From Planctomycetota bacterium (lineage in GTDB: Bacteria > Planctomycetota > Planctomycetia > Pirellulales > Pirellulaceae): DNA of 27,748 bases. The notes beneath the pieces are model-generated. The model was not told the origin of the DNA, ran no database searches, and was given only the letters and a program-made list of their open reading frames with translations. Shown here one piece after another: positions 24,745 through 27,748 of this stretch. The position numbers were made by a program, and so were the translations under genes. Location: contig JAJDEH010000102.1 in the NCBI GenBank assembly GCA_029259935.1, positions 1-27,748 of the forward strand, given 5' to 3'. Within the stretch, counting starts at the first letter, position 1, and every line of letters begins with the position of its first letter.

Positions 24745-27162
24745 ATGACGGATTCGTTTGATCCCTACGACCAATGGCTTGGTATTCCGGCGGCTCAGCA
24801 ACCGGCGAATCACTATCGATTGTTTGGGCTTCCGCTGTTTGAAGGCGATCCGGATGTGATCGCTAATGCAACGCAGCGCGTCATGGCTCAAGTGCGCACG
24901 TATCAGATAGGGCCGCGTTCCGAGTACTCTCAGCAATTGTTAAACGAACTGGCCGCTGCCCGAGTCTGCCTTAAGGACGCGGAGAAAAAAAAACAATACG
25001 ACTCGGAATTGAGGACGCAACTTGCGCCGCCGAAGCTGCCTCCCTCAGTTCAAACCCAACCGGCGACCGTCGGACCTGCTGCCGTCGAACCGCCGATCCC
25101 CGCATCTATACCGACAACGCTCACGGCACAGCCCGCAACAAGCACGACGGACAACCCATATTTCGGTTGGACAAAAACTGATATCTTCGACTGGCGAAAG
25201 CGAGTCCTCAAACCACAATCTATTTGGATCGCCATTTCACTCACAACGTTCGTGCTAGGCACGCTGGTGGGATCATGGGTAAGGTTGCCGCGCGGCCAGC
25301 CCACAACGTCAAACGTTGCATCGCCGTTGGAAGCACAAAGTAGTCCCGTCTCGCCAGCGGAGGTACCGAGTCATCCCGTCTCGCCGTCGGAGGCACAAAG
25401 TCATTCCGTCTTGTCGGCGGAAGTACAAAGTGATCCGGGCTCGCCGGTGGAGGTTGCGATTGACCCTGTCAAACCACCGAAAGAGCAGCAGCGCTTCTTT
25501 GCCGACGGGCCGCTGGAGGCACCACCGGGGACAGAAGCACGGAAGCTGGTCATTTGGAATCAGAATAACGGTCAGACAGGCAACCGCGGTACCAAAACGA
25601 GTATCGTCCGCTTGTTTCGAGGCAACCACGAGATTTGGGCGAGCGACGAAATCGAAGTGCAATGGAAGCCGGATGGCCCTGCCAGCACGACCGTCGAACT
25701 GCCCCCACGTCTGTATGATCGTCTTCGCGTGGATGTTACCTCGTGGCATGGCGTCAGCGGTGGATTGGCCGAACTGCAACTATTCGATGGCGAGAACGAG
25801 ATTGCCCAAGGTTGTCCGGCCCGCGCAAGTTCATCCATCCATCACCAATATTTTCCGAAGACAATCAACGACGGAATCACGACATCGGCTCAGAAGGGCT
25901 TGGGCTACTGGGTTTTGCCCGACGGCGTCCCGGGTTGGATTGAGATCGACGTTTCGCGGCCTGTGGTAGAAGACGCCGCTGTGATCGCCGACGAAGTGGT
26001 TCTTTGGAACTCCCACAATGCTCTGAGCAACAACGCTGGAACCAAGGTCTTCGATTTGACATTGTTGAAAGACCGCCAGAGAGTTTGGTCTCAGGAAGAA
26101 GTCACGCTCTCTTGGGAGCAAGACCGAGATCATTCTCTGTCGGTCCAGGTGCCACAAATCGAGTTCGATGCCGTTCGCATCGACGTCCGTGAAAGCGAAC
26201 TCTTTCCAGGATTGTCTGAAATTGAGATTATACGCGACGGACAAAATATTGCTTTGGGTTGCCCCGCCCGCGCGAGTTCGTCATTCAATGTTTTGGCAAG
26301 ACCGAGTCGCGTCGTTGATGGGGTCCGAAATTCAAACCAGTACCGTGTCGGGTACTGGTTCGGCAAGACTCGTGGTAGTGACTGGATCGAAGTTGACCTC
26401 TCTTGCTGTAACAAAGAACTTGGTGCGACGAACCAACAAACGGCGGAGTACTATTGCTTTCAAAGGCATGACTGGCCGCGAGGTTTGCAATGGTTCGCTC
26501 GATGCTCCGATCCGCAGTTCCGATTGCTGGCAGCGCAAGATCAAGCGCCGGGAAATGACAATGCCGCGCTGATTTCCGTGGCCGACCAGTGGTGGGAATT
26601 GTCCGAGCAGGCAACCGGCCTTGCTCAAGACGCTCTAAAACTACGTGCGCTTCAACACTACGCAAAAACCATTCCAAGAGTCGACAGCTTTCTGCGCCGA
26701 CGGCTCGAAGATCGCCTCAATACGGAAATCAAGAAGTTCGACGCACAGGACTACCTCTACTTCAATCCGACGGCGAAAGTATCAGGAATCCACGCCGCAT
26801 CAAGAGTACGCCAGGTGAAATGTTCGATCAATGGAAGACCCTACAATTACGGAATCTGGATGCACCCGACCAGCAAGAACTCGTCACGAGTGGCATATGA
26901 TACGAACGGGCAGTATGGAACACTGACCGGAAGCGTGGGGATTAATGATTCGGCGCGGGTACGATCCGTAACGCCTCTAATCTTTCGCGTGGAAGGCGAC
27001 GGCGAAACTCTGTGGGAATCGGAGCCGATTCAGGAGCTTCATGTGACGACCCCCCTTCGGGTAGAAATTTCAGGCGTGCAACGTCTGGAATTGGTGGTTC
27101 ATTGTCCCGGCTCCAATCACCTCGCCCACGCAGTCTGGCTCGACCCGCGACTGGGCCGCTAA
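24745..27162 (+). CDS. J-like single-pass membrane protein with discoidin-like and NPCBM ectodomains, tandem copy 2
   Basis: This is an 805-residue protein. Residues 5-90 repeat the FDPYDQWLGIPAAQQPANHY J-like domain (RTYQIG in place of HPD). After a Pro/Thr-rich linker, FDWRKRVLKPQ precedes one membrane span at about 159-178, and a 10-residue repeat follows at 196-235. The exported part has F5/8-type-C-like (discoidin) segments: a half copy at about 266-350, a full one at about 352-497, and another half at about 499-553. The GCPARASSS ... GW(IE)IDV pattern occurs twice. A helical segment (about 590-665) follows, including SVADQWWELSEQ. Residues about 695-803 match NPCBM: YGIWMHPTSKNSSRVAYDTN, then VGINDSARV, FRVEGDGETLWESEPI and LAHAVWLDPRL. 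Carbohydrate binding outside the membrane, with a cytoplasmic J-like head, is inferred. Confidence 0.85.
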   Translation: MTDSFDPYDQWLGIPAAQQPANHYRLFGLPLFEGDPDVIANATQRVMAQVRTYQIGPRSEYSQQLLNELAAARVCLKDAEKKKQYDSELRTQLAPPKLPPSVQTQPATVGPAAVEPPIPASIPTTLTAQPATSTTDNPYFGWTKTDIFDWRKRVLKPQSIWIAISLTTFVLGTLVGSWVRLPRGQPTTSNVASPLEAQSSPVSPAEVPSHPVSPSEAQSHSVLSAEVQSDPGSPVEVAIDPVKPPKEQQRFFADGPLEAPPGTEARKLVIWNQNNGQTGNRGTKTSIVRLFRGNHEIWASDEIEVQWKPDGPASTTVELPPRLYDRLRVDVTSWHGVSGGLAELQLFDGENEIAQGCPARASSSIHHQYFPKTINDGITTSAQKGLGYWVLPDGVPGWIEIDVSRPVVEDAAVIADEVVLWNSHNALSNNAGTKVFDLTLLKDRQRVWSQEEVTLSWEQDRDHSLSVQVPQIEFDAVRIDVRESELFPGLSEIEIIRDGQNIALGCPARASSSFNVLARPSRVVDGVRNSNQYRVGYWFGKTRGSDWIEVDLSCCNKELGATNQQTAEYYCFQRHDWPRGLQWFARCSDPQFRLLAAQDQAPGNDNAALISVADQWWELSEQATGLAQDALKLRALQHYAKTIPRVDSFLRRRLEDRLNTEIKKFDAQDYLYFNPTAKVSGIHAASRVRQVKCSINGRPYNYGIWMHPTSKNSSRVAYDTNGQYGTLTGSVGINDSARVRSVTPLIFRVEGDGETLWESEPIQELHVTTPLRVEISGVQRLELVVHCPGSNHLAHAVWLDPRLGR
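25330..25449 (+). repeat. 30-bp tandem repeat, four copies
   Basis: Four units start at 25330, 25360, 25390 and 25420. They encode EAQSSPVSPA, EVPSHPVSPS, EAQSHSVLSA and EVQSDPGSPV just outside the membrane span. The repeat is degenerate but strictly in frame and looks like a flexible, length-variable stalk. Confidence 0.85.
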
Positions 27163-27265
27163 CTGGCTCATCGAAAAGATATCCTGGCGTGTCATTAACA
27201 AGTGGGGACCGAGAAAAATGAGGGGCGGTGGCCTACAATGCGGGTGGCCCTGGTTGGCCTTGACG
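27163..27265. other. Junction segment between J-like copies 2 and 3
   Basis: About 100 bases with no gene. It holds three spaced GGCC boxes (GTGGCCTACAATGCGGGTGG, then CCCTGGTTGGCCTT) and joins abruptly to the copied hsp70 tail at 27266. Its origin is unknown; it may mark the insertion or duplication joint. Confidence 0.4.
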
Positions 27266-27350
27266 ATCGCAAAGCAAGCTTCAAGGATTCGACGAAGAAT
27301 TCGCCAAGATCGAGGCGATACGCGAGCAACTGTCGATTTAGTGTAAGCCG
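27266..27350 (+). repeat. Copy of the hsp70 3' end and leader before J-like copy 3
   Basis: These 85 bases align without gaps to 23431-23515, with 82 identical. They contain the last 25 codons of hsp70, its TAG stop and the short leader up to the next ATG. They are not attached to any Hsp70 start, so this is a non-functional fragment carried along by duplication of the J-like gene. Confidence 0.9.
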
Positions 27351-27748
27351 ATGACGGATTCGTTTGATCCTTACGACCAATGGCTTGGTATTCCGGCGGC
27401 TCAGCAACCGGCGAATCACTATCGATTGTTTGGGCTTCCGCTCTTTGAAAGCGATCCCGAGGCAATCGCCAACGTGACCCAGCAGGTCATGGCGCGAGTG
27501 CGGAAGTTTCAAATTGGGCCGCGTTCCGAGCACTCGCAACGATTATTAAACGAACTGGCCGCCGCCCGCGTCTGTCTTAAAGATGCGGAGAGAAAAGCGA
27601 AGTACGACGCGGAATTGAGGACCCAACTTGCCACGCCGAAGTTGCCTCCCGTAGCTCAAACTCAGCCGGCGGTTAATAAGCCCGTCAAACCACCAGCCGC
27701 AACCATCACGCCGCCTACGCCCTCAGCGGCACCGGCAGTTCCGGCGCA
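27351..27748 (+). CDS. J-like protein, tandem copy 3 (partial, runs off right edge)
   Basis: An open frame starts at the ATG at 27351 and continues to the window end (132 codons). It reads MTDSFDPYDQWLGIPAAQQP, HYRLFGLPLFESDPEAIANV and LLNELAAARVCLKDAERKAK, then the Pro/Ala-rich linker. VRKFQIG stands where HPD would be. Both the linker (TQPAVNKPVKPPAATITPP) and the upstream leader resemble copy 1 more than copy 2, so copy 3 probably derives from copy 1. The membrane span and C-terminal part lie outside the window, so its ectodomain type is unknown. Confidence 0.88.
   Translation, partial: MTDSFDPYDQWLGIPAAQQPANHYRLFGLPLFESDPEAIANVTQQVMARVRKFQIGPRSEHSQRLLNELAAARVCLKDAERKAKYDAELRTQLATPKLPPVAQTQPAVNKPVKPPAATITPPTPSAAPAVPA

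Noticed and set aside
27070..27465. 131-codon minus-strand frame
   Set aside because: Antisense to the ends of two supported J-like genes and the copied hsp70 tail; no domain.
1..27748. tRNA, rRNA, CRISPR array, prophage or toxin-antitoxin genes
   Set aside because: Intergenic stretches were read for cloverleaf-like arms, regularly spaced repeats and integrase/transposase motifs; none was found, though weak or divergent RNA genes could be missed by eye.

Overview
The window looks like chromosomal DNA from a planctomycete (probably Pirellulales-like). The evidence is the combination of secreted HEAT/LamG-type, VCBS/ASPIC and C25-peptidase proteins, an NPCBM/discoidin ectodomain protein, the FDPYxxWLGI J-like domain next to an Hsp70, DUF2309 (DabA) genes, and long antisense open frames typical of a moderately GC-rich genome. 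This assignment is inferred from family content, not from a marker gene.

Layout. (1) 1-1333, minus: the start of a secreted HEAT-repeat plus LamG-like protein that runs off the left edge. (2) 1334-3220: about 1.9 kb with no convincing gene but several inverted or dispersed-repeat-like segments. (3) 3221-5271, plus: a small doubtful secreted ORF overlapping a gingipain-family (C25) peptidase, ending at a shared hairpin terminator. (4) 10681-5329, minus: a close-packed group of TPR protein, YebC, small secreted protein and CRTAC1-like VCBS/ASPIC lipoprotein. (5) About 10977-11144: a relic of an epimerase gene. (6) 19483-11262, minus: an inorganic-carbon uptake operon made of dabA (broken by an apparent -1 frameshift), a NuoL-like dabB, a second NuoM-like subunit lacking the usual ionisable channel residues, and a SulP transporter carrying STAS and a C-terminal PII/SbtB-like domain. 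Two small secreted proteins lie upstream on the same strand. (7) 20679-27748, plus: a membrane protein with a KOW-like tail, a divergent Hsp70, then three tandem copies of a J-like gene. The J-like proteins lack HPD, and the two complete ones are single-pass membrane proteins with unrelated C-terminal halves. The third copy is cut by the right edge.

Working together. The carbon operon appears to combine two separate bicarbonate/CO2 acquisition modules: a DAB-type vectorial carbonic anhydrase and a SulP transporter with a built-in PII-like sensor. No RuBisCO or carboxysome gene is visible, so the carbon would serve carboxylations or pH homeostasis rather than demonstrable autotrophy. The Hsp70/J-like locus has expanded recently: the third copy carries 85 bp copied from the end of hsp70 together with the J-like gene start, and the second has a 21-bp trace of the same sequence.

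Most promising for follow-up: the SulP-STAS-PII fusion within a DAB operon, the channel-degenerate NuoM-like partner, and the Hsp70 with tandem membrane-anchored HPD-less J-like proteins. No tRNA, rRNA, CRISPR array or intact transposase was seen.
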